From Algibacter marinivivus (GTDB taxonomy: Bacteria > Bacteroidota > Bacteroidia > Flavobacteriales > Flavobacteriaceae): DNA of 64,000 bases. The notes beneath the pieces are model-generated. The model saw nothing but the letters and a program-made list of their open reading frames with translations, was not told where the DNA came from and ran no database searches. Made by a program: the position numbers and the translations under genes. Where the stretch lies: NCBI RefSeq assembly GCF_003143755.1, contig NZ_QFRI01000002.1, forward strand, positions 543,953 to 607,952, read 5' to 3'. Numbering within the stretch: the first letter of the stretch is position 1; each line of letters starts with the position of its first letter. Positions 1-8,634 of this stretch are shown one piece after another.

Positions 1-254
1 CTATGGTTTATCATGCAGCAGCTAACGGCGTTGATATTGAAGGTGCAGAATCTAGCATCCAAGGTAATGCTGATTTACACGGATTCTTAGGATTAGATCC
101 TGAAGTACGTATGGGATTTGACGGTATCAAATTCAGATTAAATGTAAAATCTGATGCCACTGCAGAACAATTAGAAAACTTTGCTAAGTTCTCTCCTGTA
201 TTTGACATGATTAGCAACCCTACTCCAATTTCAATTGAAATTGTAAAGCAGTAG
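1..254 (+). CDS. OsmC-like protein, C-terminal part only (cut by window start)
   Basis: The window opens inside this gene, so the true start is not visible; the reading frame is open from the first base to the TAA at 252-254. The visible part matches the second half of OsmC/Ohr-fold proteins: the segment ADLHGFLGLDPEVRMGF, a following strand with IKFRLNVKSDAT, and the ending SPVFDMISNPTPISIEI. OsmC-family proteins are small cytoplasmic dimers, many of which reduce organic hydroperoxides. In canonical members the second catalytic cysteine sits in a CP(Y/V) motif; here the equivalent place reads SPV, which suggests an OsmC-like subclass rather than classical Ohr. The first cysteine would lie outside the window. 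A good terminator follows, so this is the end of a transcript. Confidence 0.75.
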   Translation, partial: MVYHAAANGVDIEGAESSIQGNADLHGFLGLDPEVRMGFDGIKFRLNVKSDATAEQLENFAKFSPVFDMISNPTPISIEIVKQ

Positions 255-265
255 TAAGCACCTTT

Positions 266-307
266 AAAAAATGGCTACTCGAAAACTATTAGGAGTAGCC
301 ATTTTTT
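266..307 (+). terminator. Rho-independent terminator after the OsmC-like gene
   Basis: A 15-base arm (AAAAAATGGCTACTC) pairs with GAGTAGCCATTTTTT across a 12-base loop, and the 3' arm itself supplies a T run. It lies 11 bases after the OsmC stop and 33 bases before nifJ, so it separates the two units. Confidence 0.85.
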
Positions 308-340
308 ATTTCAAAACTTCATTTCACACACCACTACAAA

Positions 341-3300
341 ATGAAAACTTCAACTCACAGCATCATAAACGCAAATCAAGCCGTTGCACAAATTGCTTAT
401 AAAACTAATGAGGTATTCCCCATTTACCCCATTACACCAGCCTCAGAAATGAGTGAACTAGTTGAGCAATGGCATGCAGAACAAAAGTCAAATGCTTTTG
501 GAAGCTCGACTTCTGTTTTTCAAATGCAAAGTGAAGCTGGTGTTGCAGGCGCAATGCATGGTGCGTTACAAACAGGAAGTTTATCATCAACATTTACAGC
601 ATCACAAGGGTTATTATTGATGCTGCCAAATATGTACAAAATTGCTGGAGAACTTACTCCAAATGTTATTCATGTAGCTACAAGAAGTATAGCCACTCAC
701 GCCCTATCCATTTTTGGAGATCATAGCGATATTATGGCGGTTCGTCAATCAGGTTATGCCATGTTAGGAAGTGCATCGGTTCAAGAAGCTCACGATTTTG
801 CTTTAATTTCTCAAGCGGCTTCATTGGAATCTTCAATTCCGTTTGTGCACTTTTTTGATGGCTTTAGAACCTCTCACGAAATCAATACAATTGAATTAAT
901 TCCAGACGACGTTATTCAGTCCTTAATAAATCAAAATAAAATAAAAGTTCATAGAAATAGAGCTTTAAACCCTAACAAACCTGTTTTAAGAGGAACTTCT
1001 CAAGGTGCAGATGTGTTTTTTCAAAGTAGAGAAGCCATAAATCCTTTTTATGATATGTGTCCAGATATTGTGCAAAGTACCATGGATAATTTTGCTTTAC
1101 TAACAGGAAGACACTATAAGCTTTTTGATTATGCTGGACACCCTGAAGCTGAACACATTATTATTTCAATGGCATCTTCAACAGAAACTATTGAAACAAC
1201 CATCAATCAACTTAACGAAAAAGGCAAAAAATACGGGCTTATAAAAGTTAGATTATTCAGACCTTTTAGCACAAAACATTTAGTTCAGGCATTACCAAAA
1301 TCGGTTAAATCAATTGCCGTTTTAGATAGGACTAAAGAACCAGGTTCTAGCGGAGAACCTTTGTATTTAGATGTGCTTCAATCTATTTCTGAAGCTTTTC
1401 AAAATAACAAACTATCCACTTTTCCAAAAATAGTTGGTGGACGTTATGGCTTGTCTTCAAAAGAATTTACACCATCTATGGTTAATCCTATTTTCAATAA
1501 TCTAAAAGAAGATCAACCTAAAAACAATTTCACTATTGGCATTAATGATGATGTAAAAAATTTAAGCTTAGATTTTTCAGAAGTTATCAAAATAAAAAAT
1601 AACTTGTACGAAGCTATTTTCTATCAAGAAAAAACGGAACATGATAGTTTTTCAAATACTTTGAAACTTATTGCCAAAAAAGAAAACACCTTCGTTCAAG
1701 GCTACACACAATGTGATTATAAAAAATCAAACTCATATAATACGGCTCATTTAAGAATTGGAAGCACACCAATTAAAGCGCCATACTTAATAGAAGAAGC
1801 TGATTTTATTGGCTGTCAAAATGTAAACTTCACTTTAAACGACAACACATTACACAAATTAAAATTTAAGGGAACACTTTTAATTAACACTTCGCAAACG
1901 TCTAAAGCATTTTGGCAGTCGCTATCGGTTAAGAATCAAAAGTTAATCAATGAAAAACAAATCAACGTATTTGTTGTAAACATTGAAGAATTAAAAGCAA
2001 ATCACGTTTTAAAAGACATAAAAATTTCTGAATTTCACGCTTGCTTTTTATCAATCAAAAAGGATTTATTTTATGATGAAAATAGCATCGATTTAAATGG
2101 GTTTATATATAAAGTAAACACTTCTGCTGAAAGCATAACAACAGAAGAACCTGTAACATTTGACAATACGTTTAACGAAAGCCTTTTAGGCAAATTATTA
2201 GCAAAAAAAGGGAATGATGTACCTGTTAGTCTATTACCTGTTGATGGTACATATCCAACAAACACATCGCAATTTAACCCAATTCAAAAGAGCACATATT
2301 TACCAAATTGGAATACAGATTTATGTACACAATGTGGTGCTTGTAGTATGGCTTGCCCTCAAGCTGCACTTAGAATTAAGGTGTATGATGACACTTATCT
2401 AAACGATGCTCCAAAAACTTTTAAACATATTACTTCTGAAGATTTTGATTTAATGAATTACACCATTCTAATTAATCCTGAACAATGTAATGGATGCAAC
2501 AACTGTGTTGATGCTTGTTCTGTAAAAGCTTTAAACTTGGTTGACAAAAATGATAAAAAGGATGAAAATAAAAACTGGAACTACTTTGAAACTATTCCAG
2601 AATTTGACAGAACAAAAATTGATGTTTCAAAAGTAAGTCAGCAACAATTACAAGAACCTTTATTTAAATATTCAAGTGGTGTTGAAGGTTGTGGAGAAGC
2701 GCCTTATCTAAAATTAATGTCTCAATTATTCGGAGACAGGCTATTAATAGCTAATGCAACTGGAGCCAGTTCAATTTTTGGAGGCGCTTTACCCACAACA
2801 CCTTGGGCTAAAAATGAAGACGGACAAGGTCCAGCATGGTCAAATTCATTATTTGAAGATAACGCAGAGTTTGGTTTAGGCTTCAGAATGTCTTTAAACC
2901 AACAAGAAAAACAAGCAACATATATATTAAAAAAGCTAAAACCTGAATTAAACCCAGATTTAGTTGAAGCTATTTTGAATACTGAACAAACTACAGAATT
3001 AGAAATAGCAAAACAGCGAAAAAATATTGAATTACTAAATAAAGAATTATTAAAATTGAATTCAAACGAAGCGAAACAACTTTTAAATATTTCGGATAAT
3101 CTAGTTAAAAAAAGTGTTTGGATTGTTGGTGGCGATGGTTGGGCATATGATATTGGATATGGAGGATTAGACCACGTTATCGCTTCAGGAGAAAATGTAA
3201 ATATCTTGGTTTTAGACAACGAAGTTTATGATAACACGGGTGCTCAAACCTCAAAAGCAACACCTTTTGGAGCTGAAGCGAAATTTGCTTTCAACGGTAA

Positions 3301-3820
3301 ACAAAAACAGAAGAAAGACTTAGGATGTTTAGCCATGACTTACGATAATGTTTATGTCGCCTCAGTTGCCATTGGGGCAAACCAAGAACAAACTTTAAAA
3401 GCTTTTAATGAAGCGGAAAATTTTGATGGAACTTCAATAATTATAGCCTATACCCATAGTGAATCTCATGGAATTGACATGAAGCAACCTAGTAAATATC
3501 ATAAGGCTGCAGTAGATTCAGGGCAATGGTTATTATACAGAAACGACCCGAGACGAGAAGAAAAAAGGTTAAATACATTGCAATTAGATTCAAATGCGGC
3601 TTCAATAAAAATTCAAGAGTATTTGAAATTAGAAAAACGTTTTTCAAAACTTATGAATTCTAATCCTAATGAGTTCAACTCATCTATGAAAGCCCTTCAA
3701 AAACAGGTTAATAATAGATTTGATAAATATCTAGCAATGAGTTTATCTGATTTTAAAATCAATAGAAACAAATTACTTCAAGACAATAAAATCAAACAAC
3801 AATTAAAATATATAAAATGA
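341..3820 (+). CDS. nifJ: Pyruvate:ferredoxin (flavodoxin) oxidoreductase
   Basis: This single-chain, 1159-residue enzyme oxidatively decarboxylates pyruvate to acetyl-CoA with thiamine diphosphate (TPP) and iron-sulfur clusters, passing electrons to ferredoxin or flavodoxin. The N-terminal pyrimidine-binding domain is clear (IYPITPASEMSE, then the QSEAGVAGAMHGAL segment). Two 4Fe-4S motifs lie near residues 661-673 (CTQCGACSMACP) and 716-727 (CNGCNNCVDACS). The GCGEAPYLKL segment near 784 and the TPP motif GDGWAYDIGYGGLDHV near 931 complete the core, and length fits the family. The linker that usually reads EKR just before the first cluster reads NPIQK here, and residues about 400-620 are poorly conserved. 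It has its own start after a terminator. In an otherwise aerobic-looking flavobacterium it may serve low-oxygen growth or a reductive direction. Confidence 0.93.
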   Translation: MKTSTHSIINANQAVAQIAYKTNEVFPIYPITPASEMSELVEQWHAEQKSNAFGSSTSVFQMQSEAGVAGAMHGALQTGSLSSTFTASQGLLLMLPNMYKIAGELTPNVIHVATRSIATHALSIFGDHSDIMAVRQSGYAMLGSASVQEAHDFALISQAASLESSIPFVHFFDGFRTSHEINTIELIPDDVIQSLINQNKIKVHRNRALNPNKPVLRGTSQGADVFFQSREAINPFYDMCPDIVQSTMDNFALLTGRHYKLFDYAGHPEAEHIIISMASSTETIETTINQLNEKGKKYGLIKVRLFRPFSTKHLVQALPKSVKSIAVLDRTKEPGSSGEPLYLDVLQSISEAFQNNKLSTFPKIVGGRYGLSSKEFTPSMVNPIFNNLKEDQPKNNFTIGINDDVKNLSLDFSEVIKIKNNLYEAIFYQEKTEHDSFSNTLKLIAKKENTFVQGYTQCDYKKSNSYNTAHLRIGSTPIKAPYLIEEADFIGCQNVNFTLNDNTLHKLKFKGTLLINTSQTSKAFWQSLSVKNQKLINEKQINVFVVNIEELKANHVLKDIKISEFHACFLSIKKDLFYDENSIDLNGFIYKVNTSAESITTEEPVTFDNTFNESLLGKLLAKKGNDVPVSLLPVDGTYPTNTSQFNPIQKSTYLPNWNTDLCTQCGACSMACPQAALRIKVYDDTYLNDAPKTFKHITSEDFDLMNYTILINPEQCNGCNNCVDACSVKALNLVDKNDKKDENKNWNYFETIPEFDRTKIDVSKVSQQQLQEPLFKYSSGVEGCGEAPYLKLMSQLFGDRLLIANATGASSIFGGALPTTPWAKNEDGQGPAWSNSLFEDNAEFGLGFRMSLNQQEKQATYILKKLKPELNPDLVEAILNTEQTTELEIAKQRKNIELLNKELLKLNSNEAKQLLNISDNLVKKSVWIVGGDGWAYDIGYGGLDHVIASGENVNILVLDNEVYDNTGAQTSKATPFGAEAKFAFNGKQKQKKDLGCLAMTYDNVYVASVAIGANQEQTLKAFNEAENFDGTSIIIAYTHSESHGIDMKQPSKYHKAAVDSGQWLLYRNDPRREEKRLNTLQLDSNAASIKIQEYLKLEKRFSKLMNSNPNEFNSSMKALQKQVNNRFDKYLAMSLSDFKINRNKLLQDNKIKQQLKYIK

Positions 3821-3912
3821 AAATAATCAGCAAAACAAGGCAAATAAACCTCTTAACAATTTGTGTGATCATAAATATAATCATGCTTTTAACCATGATA
3901 TTAACTTTATAA
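3817..3912 (+). CDS. Possible 31-residue membrane peptide coupled to nifJ
   Basis: An ATG overlaps the nifJ stop codon in the arrangement ATGA and opens a 31-codon frame ending in TAA. The product has a basic start (MKIISKTRQ) followed by one long hydrophobic stretch (LLTICVIINIIMLLTMILTL), the layout of a single-pass inner-membrane micropeptide. The overlap would allow translational coupling. No family is recognised, and a frame this short can occur by chance in AT-rich DNA, so the call rests on the ATGA overlap and the clean transmembrane pattern only. Confidence 0.35.
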   Translation: MKIISKTRQINLLTICVIINIIMLLTMILTL

Positions 3913-3986
3913 TATCCAACTAGTAAAAAATGGCTACACAGTTACTGTATATAATACATTCTTCAAATATGATTTAGAGATAAATA

Positions 3987-4829
3987 TTATTTTGAAATTT
4001 GCATAACCAAAAGTGGAATATCAATTTTATAAGCAAACCGCTCAACCGTTTGTGTTTTAAATAGGCGCTCTAAAAATGAATGTTTTTTATTCATTATTGC
4101 CAGTATATTAATGTTGTTATTCTCAATATAATTATACACTACATCATACATATAATCACTAGGAGCATCAATAAATTCATGCTTCGCACTTTTAAAATTA
4201 GTATTTAAAAAATCTACATTATCATGTGCATCATACACCAAATGATTTTGATCTGCTAAATGCAGAATTTGTACAGACGTTTTATTAAGTGCTAATATTT
4301 TACTTAATATTTCTATTTCATTTTGGTTAAACTTTTTCGAATTTGTTGTTGCGAAAGCTAGGTTTTTTATTTTTTCAAATTTACATCCATCAGGAATAGT
4401 TAAAACTGGAACATTACTACGTTGTATAACACGAACTGTATTACTACCAAATAATACTTTTTGCAATCCAGATGCACCCTTAGTTCCCATAATTGTTAAA
4501 TCTATTTGCTCTTTTTCACAAACTTGATTAATAGAATCTATAAAATTATCATAGTCCACTATAGGCATAAAATGATGCTTCTTATTATAAAATTCTTCAT
4601 TAATAGTTTCAATAATATTTAAGATTGATTTTTTAGCAGCTTCTATTAGTGTTTTATATATTGTTGTTGAAGCTCCAACAGTAACCATATCATCTGAAAT
4701 AAAAGAAGACGCTTTCTGAACGTTCAAAATATAAAATTGACATTCTTGATTTCTTAAAAATTCTAAAGCATAACAAATTGCATTAATAGAATTTTTGGAA
4801 AAATCTGTGGGTAAAAGTATCTTTTTCAT
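3987..4829 (-). CDS. Universal stress protein, two-domain
   Basis: The product is 280 residues from the start chosen here, where MKKILLPTDFSKNS is the usual beginning of the first Usp domain. An upstream in-frame ATG would add 20 residues without family resemblance. The first domain carries the complete ATP-binding signature G-2x-G-9x-G(S), read as GTKG followed nine residues later by GSN. The second half (about residues 150-280) keeps the fold (KKHSFLERLF, IDIPLLVMQ) but has lost the glycine signature, as is common in Bacteroidota tandem Usp proteins. These proteins accumulate under starvation, oxidative or redox stress; the exact role here cannot be read from sequence. It is convergent with nifJ. 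Confidence 0.85.
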   Translation of the reverse strand: MKKILLPTDFSKNSINAICYALEFLRNQECQFYILNVQKASSFISDDMVTVGASTTIYKTLIEAAKKSILNIIETINEEFYNKKHHFMPIVDYDNFIDSINQVCEKEQIDLTIMGTKGASGLQKVLFGSNTVRVIQRSNVPVLTIPDGCKFEKIKNLAFATTNSKKFNQNEIEILSKILALNKTSVQILHLADQNHLVYDAHDNVDFLNTNFKSAKHEFIDAPSDYMYDVVYNYIENNNINILAIMNKKHSFLERLFKTQTVERFAYKIDIPLLVMQISK

Positions 4830-5004
4830 TGCTTTAAAGTCTAATTGTCTTGTAAACTTATACCAATCATAGTAAATATAATATGACAAAAATCAGTTAA
4901 TACGTGAAACACTATATTAATAATAAATTAGTATAATAATTTTATGGATTGTATTTTCGGCACAATAAATGATTTGTAGTACGTTATAACCTAAACACTA
5001 TTTT

Positions 5005-5766
5005 ATGAGACGTATTTTTTTTAGTCTACTTTTTTTATCATCAGTAACAATTATAAATGCTCAAAACAATGCGGTTGGTTTTGGAGAAAAATTAACATAC
5101 ACTGCTTCTTACAATATGTCTGGTATATTAAATGATTTGGCAGAGGTAACTATGGAAACAAGTGCTGTTAAAACCTCAAAAGCCACATTACTTCGCTTAA
5201 AATGTAAAGCTACTACGTATAGTAAATGGGACAACTTCTTTAAAATTAGAGATTTGTATGAAAGTTATGTAAGTCCAAAAACCTTGAAACCTTATTTATA
5301 TAATCGAGAAATTAATGAAGGAGGATACCAGAAGAGAGTTAAATATACTTTTAGCCACAAAACCAAAACCGTAAAAACATTACAGACTAAGAAAAAAAAT
5401 AATTGGAAGCAAGAGAAAACAGTATCTATCGGCTCTGACACAAAAGATATTATTTCAACGTTATATACTATCAGAACGTTTGATTTAACTAATTTAAGTT
5501 CAGGAACTAGTAAAACATTTACTATTTTGTTTGATAGAGAGGAAGTAAAAGCAAAAGTGACATACTTAGGAAAAGAAACAATTTCTACAGCTTTAGGAAA
5601 AAAAGCATGTTATAAACTAGCTGTTGGTTCTGCTAATTCCAATACGGTAAACGCTACATTATGGCTTAGTGCAGACGAGAACAAAATCCCTTTGTACGGG
5701 AAATTCAAAATTCCTGTGGGGACTGGAGAGTTAAAAATAAAATCAGCAACTGGCTTAAAACATTAA
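5005..5766 (+). CDS. DUF3108 family exported protein
   Basis: The 253-residue product begins with a Sec signal peptide (MRRIFFSLLFLSSVTIINAQ, cleavage likely after NAQ) and continues as a beta-rich domain matching DUF3108: GEKLTYTASYN near the start, then FKIRDLYESYV, and a C-terminal LWLSADENKIPLYGKFKI. DUF3108 proteins are periplasmic or outer-membrane-associated and of unknown function; a link to cell-envelope lipoprotein transport has been proposed but is not shown here. The next gene starts 12 bases downstream, so the two are probably co-transcribed. Confidence 0.8.
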   Translation: MRRIFFSLLFLSSVTIINAQNNAVGFGEKLTYTASYNMSGILNDLAEVTMETSAVKTSKATLLRLKCKATTYSKWDNFFKIRDLYESYVSPKTLKPYLYNREINEGGYQKRVKYTFSHKTKTVKTLQTKKKNNWKQEKTVSIGSDTKDIISTLYTIRTFDLTNLSSGTSKTFTILFDREEVKAKVTYLGKETISTALGKKACYKLAVGSANSNTVNATLWLSADENKIPLYGKFKIPVGTGELKIKSATGLKH

Positions 5767-5778
5767 ACTTATTTTAAG

Positions 5779-6144
5779 ATGAAAAAACTGTTCACCATTT
5801 TAGCTTTAATTGCTGCTATATTTGCAATTATTTTTTCTGTTTTACCAATATCTAATTTAGCAATCATACCAGCAATAGCTTCTCTTGTTTTTGGTTTGAT
5901 TGCATTTTATCTGTCTAAAAAAACTGGGAGAGTTAAAAAAATTGTACAATTCTCTTTTTTGCTTACTATAATGGCATTAGCACTAACAACTTACAAATCT
6001 ATTTTTAATAAAACTGAAGTTGCAAATACGGATGAAATTGAAGCAACTGAAAATAAATTAGAAGCACAATCTGTTGAAGAACTGGAAGGACTAGATATTG
6101 AAGTTGATGAATCCGAATTAGAAGACATTCCATTTGACGAGTAA
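5779..6144 (+). CDS. Small membrane protein with acidic C-terminal tail
   Basis: The 121-residue product has three hydrophobic segments (about residues 4-22, 26-45 and 57-72). A strongly acidic tail follows, with EIEATENKLEAQSVEELEG and ending DESELEDIPFDE. I do not recognise the family. Its start is 12 bases after the DUF3108 stop, which suggests a shared transcript and possibly a shared envelope role. The tail is likely disordered and could be cytoplasmic or periplasmic; topology is not decided by the sequence. Confidence 0.7.
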   Translation: MKKLFTILALIAAIFAIIFSVLPISNLAIIPAIASLVFGLIAFYLSKKTGRVKKIVQFSFLLTIMALALTTYKSIFNKTEVANTDEIEATENKLEAQSVEELEGLDIEVDESELEDIPFDE

Positions 6145-6278
6145 GTAATTTCTTCTTTAAATTTGCTTATATTTGCTTTCTATTAGACTATGAAACTATA
6201 CAGATTGATATTTTTCTCCAACCCTAACTAGAACAAATTAACTGTAAGTAACATGTGATTAAAAATTGCTTAATATAC

Positions 6279-7331
6279 ATGAAGACTTTTTACACCCTCT
6301 TTCTATTTACATTACTTGGCACGTGTGCAACAAAAAAGTACACAGCAAAAATACAAGACGTTAAAGATAGCATACATATTATAGACAGTTCTTTAGTTTT
6401 AAAATATGCAAATACTATACGTTCAGAAGAATTAAAAAAACATCTATATAAATTTTCGTCTAATGAGTTTTTGGGTAGAAGAGTTGGAGAACCAGGGCAA
6501 AAATTGGCTGCTGAATTTCTAAAAACTTACTACCAAAGTGAACAAATAAAATCTCCATTTGGTGATTCTAACTACTTTCAAACTATTCCTGCTAGCTTTT
6601 TTAATAACAAATACAGAAGTTCAGAAAACGTATTAGCTTTTATTGAAGGCTCTGAATACCCTGAAGATATTATTATTATTTCTGCACATTTAGACCATTT
6701 AGGGATATCAAAAGATGGATTGATAAACAATGGTGCAGATGATGATGGCTCTGGAACTGTAGCACTTATGGAAATGGCTCAAGCTTTTAAGTTGGCTAAA
6801 GACAATGGGGATGGTCCAAAAAGAAGCATTCTATTTCTTCACTTAACGGCAGAAGAAATAGGCAAAAAAGGTTCAGAATATTATATCCAAAATCCAGTTT
6901 TTCCTCTTAAAAACTCTATTACCAATCTTAATATAGACATGATTGGAAGAGTTGACGACCTTCATCAAAACAATAAAGATTATATATATTTAATAGGCTC
7001 TGATAGATTAAGTAAAGAATTACATTATCTCTCTGAAAAAATAAATAGCAGCTTTTTTAATATTAATTTAGATTATAGATATAATGTTGAAGGTGATATT
7101 AATGATTATTATGAACGATCTGATCATTATCATTTTGCCTCACAAAATATTCCTGTAATATTCTACTTTAACGGTGAACATGATGATTACCACGAAGTAA
7201 CTGATACACCAGATAAAATAGATTATCCACTATTAGAAAAACGCACAAAACTTGTTTTTGCTACCGCGTGGCAAATTGCAAATCAAGCACATCGTTTGGC
7301 TATTGACGAAAATAATGAATTGTTAAAATAG
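6279..7331 (+). CDS. M28 family zinc metallopeptidase (first of two tandem copies)
   Basis: The 350-residue product belongs to the M28 aminopeptidase group. Zinc-binding elements are visible in order: SAHLDHLG, NNGADDDGSGTVAL, TAEEIGKKGSEYY, NIDMIGR, and a late SDHYHFASQNIPVIFYF with DDYHEVTDTPD. The start chosen is the ATG at 6279 (MKTFYTLFLFTLLGTCA), which gives an N-terminal export signal and a possible lipoprotein cysteine; a GTG 24 bases upstream is less convincing. A perfect -7 box TATATTTG lies at 6168-6175. The next gene is a close paralogue. M28 enzymes trim N-terminal residues from peptides; a nutritional or envelope-turnover role is inferred. Confidence 0.87.
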   Translation: MKTFYTLFLFTLLGTCATKKYTAKIQDVKDSIHIIDSSLVLKYANTIRSEELKKHLYKFSSNEFLGRRVGEPGQKLAAEFLKTYYQSEQIKSPFGDSNYFQTIPASFFNNKYRSSENVLAFIEGSEYPEDIIIISAHLDHLGISKDGLINNGADDDGSGTVALMEMAQAFKLAKDNGDGPKRSILFLHLTAEEIGKKGSEYYIQNPVFPLKNSITNLNIDMIGRVDDLHQNNKDYIYLIGSDRLSKELHYLSEKINSSFFNINLDYRYNVEGDINDYYERSDHYHFASQNIPVIFYFNGEHDDYHEVTDTPDKIDYPLLEKRTKLVFATAWQIANQAHRLAIDENNELLK

Positions 7332-7394
7332 ACTCAATATTGTCAATTCTATAAGCACATTTTTGTAATATAGCATATCAAAAATATTAGACTC

Positions 7395-8408
7395 ATGAAA
7401 AATTTAGCAATGTTGTTTTGCGCTACTCTTTTTTTAACTTCTTGTAGTTCATCTCAAAACAAAAACAAAAATGACAAAGAAATTAATATTAAAGGGTATT
7501 CAGCCACCATTACATCTGCTGAACTTAAAGATATGCTTTACACTTATGCTTCAGATGATTATGAGGGAAGAAGAACTGGTGAACCTGGACAAAAAAAGGC
7601 TATTGAGTTTATAAAAAACAATTACGAATCTAATAACATCCCATCTCCTATTGCTGAAGGAGATTATTTTCAAGAGATTCCTGCGAGTTATTTTGGAAGT
7701 GGTATAAACGATTCAGAGAATGTTGTAGCATACATTAAAGGAAGTGAAAAACCTGAAGAAGTTATTATTATTTCTGCCCATTTAGATCATATTGGCGTTA
7801 GTAAAAATGGAGATATAAATAACGGTGCAGATGATGATGGCTCAGGAACCGTTGCTATTTTAGAAATAGCAGAAGCCTTTAAAGCAGCAGAAAAAGATGG
7901 AAATGGCCCAAAACGTACAATCGTGTTCTTACATGTTACTGGAGAAGAAATTGGCCTATATGGATCGAGATACTATGCAGATGAAGACCCTATATTTCCT
8001 TTAAAAAATACAGTTGCCAATTTGAATATAGATATGATTGGTCGTATTGACCCTAAACACGAAGCCTCTGGGAAAAACTACTTATATCTTATTGGTGCAG
8101 ATAAATTAAGTAAAGAGTTACATAATATTTCTGAGGAAGTAAATAAAAAATATTTCAATTTAGAATTTGACTATACGTATAATGATGATAATGATCCAAA
8201 TCGTTTTTATTATCGTTCAGATCATTACAATTTTGCAAAAAACAATATTCCTGTAATATTCTATTTTAATGGAACTCATGCTGATTATCATAGACCATCA
8301 GATACTCCAGATAAAATAAATTATGATTTTTTAGAAACACGTGCTAAACTTATTTTTCATACTGCTTGGGAATTAGCAAACAGAGAGGAACGTATAAAAC
8401 TTGATTAA
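7395..8408 (+). CDS. M28 family zinc metallopeptidase, lipoprotein (second tandem copy)
   Basis: The 337-residue product has a clear lipoprotein signal (MKNLAMLFCATLFLTSC) and the same M28 zinc motifs as its upstream neighbour: SAHLDHIG, NNGADDDGSGTVAI, TGEEIGLYGSRYY, NIDMIGR and SDHYNFAKNNIPVIFYF. The tail has a conserved DYHRPSDTPDKI segment with the last histidine ligand. The two genes are 63 bases apart and arose by tandem duplication; they differ mainly in the N-terminal anchor and in charge. It is probably anchored at the outer membrane and acts on peptides in the periplasm or at the surface. A strong terminator follows. Confidence 0.9.
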   Translation: MKNLAMLFCATLFLTSCSSSQNKNKNDKEINIKGYSATITSAELKDMLYTYASDDYEGRRTGEPGQKKAIEFIKNNYESNNIPSPIAEGDYFQEIPASYFGSGINDSENVVAYIKGSEKPEEVIIISAHLDHIGVSKNGDINNGADDDGSGTVAILEIAEAFKAAEKDGNGPKRTIVFLHVTGEEIGLYGSRYYADEDPIFPLKNTVANLNIDMIGRIDPKHEASGKNYLYLIGADKLSKELHNISEEVNKKYFNLEFDYTYNDDNDPNRFYYRSDHYNFAKNNIPVIFYFNGTHADYHRPSDTPDKINYDFLETRAKLIFHTAWELANREERIKLD

Positions 8409-8432
8409 TAATTTAATCTTAATGATAACAAA

Positions 8433-8462
8433 AAAAGCCTTTCAATTTCTTGAAAGGCTTTT
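8433..8462. terminator. Bidirectional terminator between the M28 gene and tRNA-His
   Basis: AAAAGCCTTTCA pairs with TGAAAGGCTTTT around a six-base loop. A-rich and T-rich flanks on both sides let it end the + strand M28 transcript and the - strand tRNA-His transcript. Confidence 0.85.
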
Positions 8463-8470
8463 ACTTTTGG

Positions 8471-8544
8471 GTGGAAGACCGGATTCGAACCGGCGACCCT
8501 TGGTACCACAAACCAATGCTCTAACCAACTGAGCTACAACCACC
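8471..8544 (-). tRNA. tRNA-His (anticodon GTG)
   Basis: Read on the minus strand, the gene shows a D arm (GCTC-AGTTGGTTA-GAGC), an anticodon arm TTGGT-TTGTGGT-ACCAA with anticodon GTG, and a T arm GCCGG-TTCGAAT-CCGGT. The extra 5' G typical of tRNA-His is present and faces a C at the discriminator position. CCA is not encoded. In my pairing of the acceptor stem (GTGGTTG with CTTCCAC), positions 5-68 and 6-67 are U-U, which is unusual; the rest pairs normally. Confidence 0.93.
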
Positions 8545-8634
8545 ATGTAACTTGCATTTTGCAATGCGAGTGCAAATGTAAATTATTTAGTATTTACCGC
8601 AAAGTATTTTTTTCTTTTTTTAAAAAAACACCCT

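Noticed and set aside
2722-3219. 165-codon open frame on the minus strand
   Set aside because: It lies wholly inside nifJ in the region coding for conserved TPP-domain sequence; its translation has no family resemblance.
5779-6144. Toxin or antitoxin membrane peptide
   Set aside because: The acidic tail and three helices do not match any known toxin-antitoxin family, and there is no partner gene.
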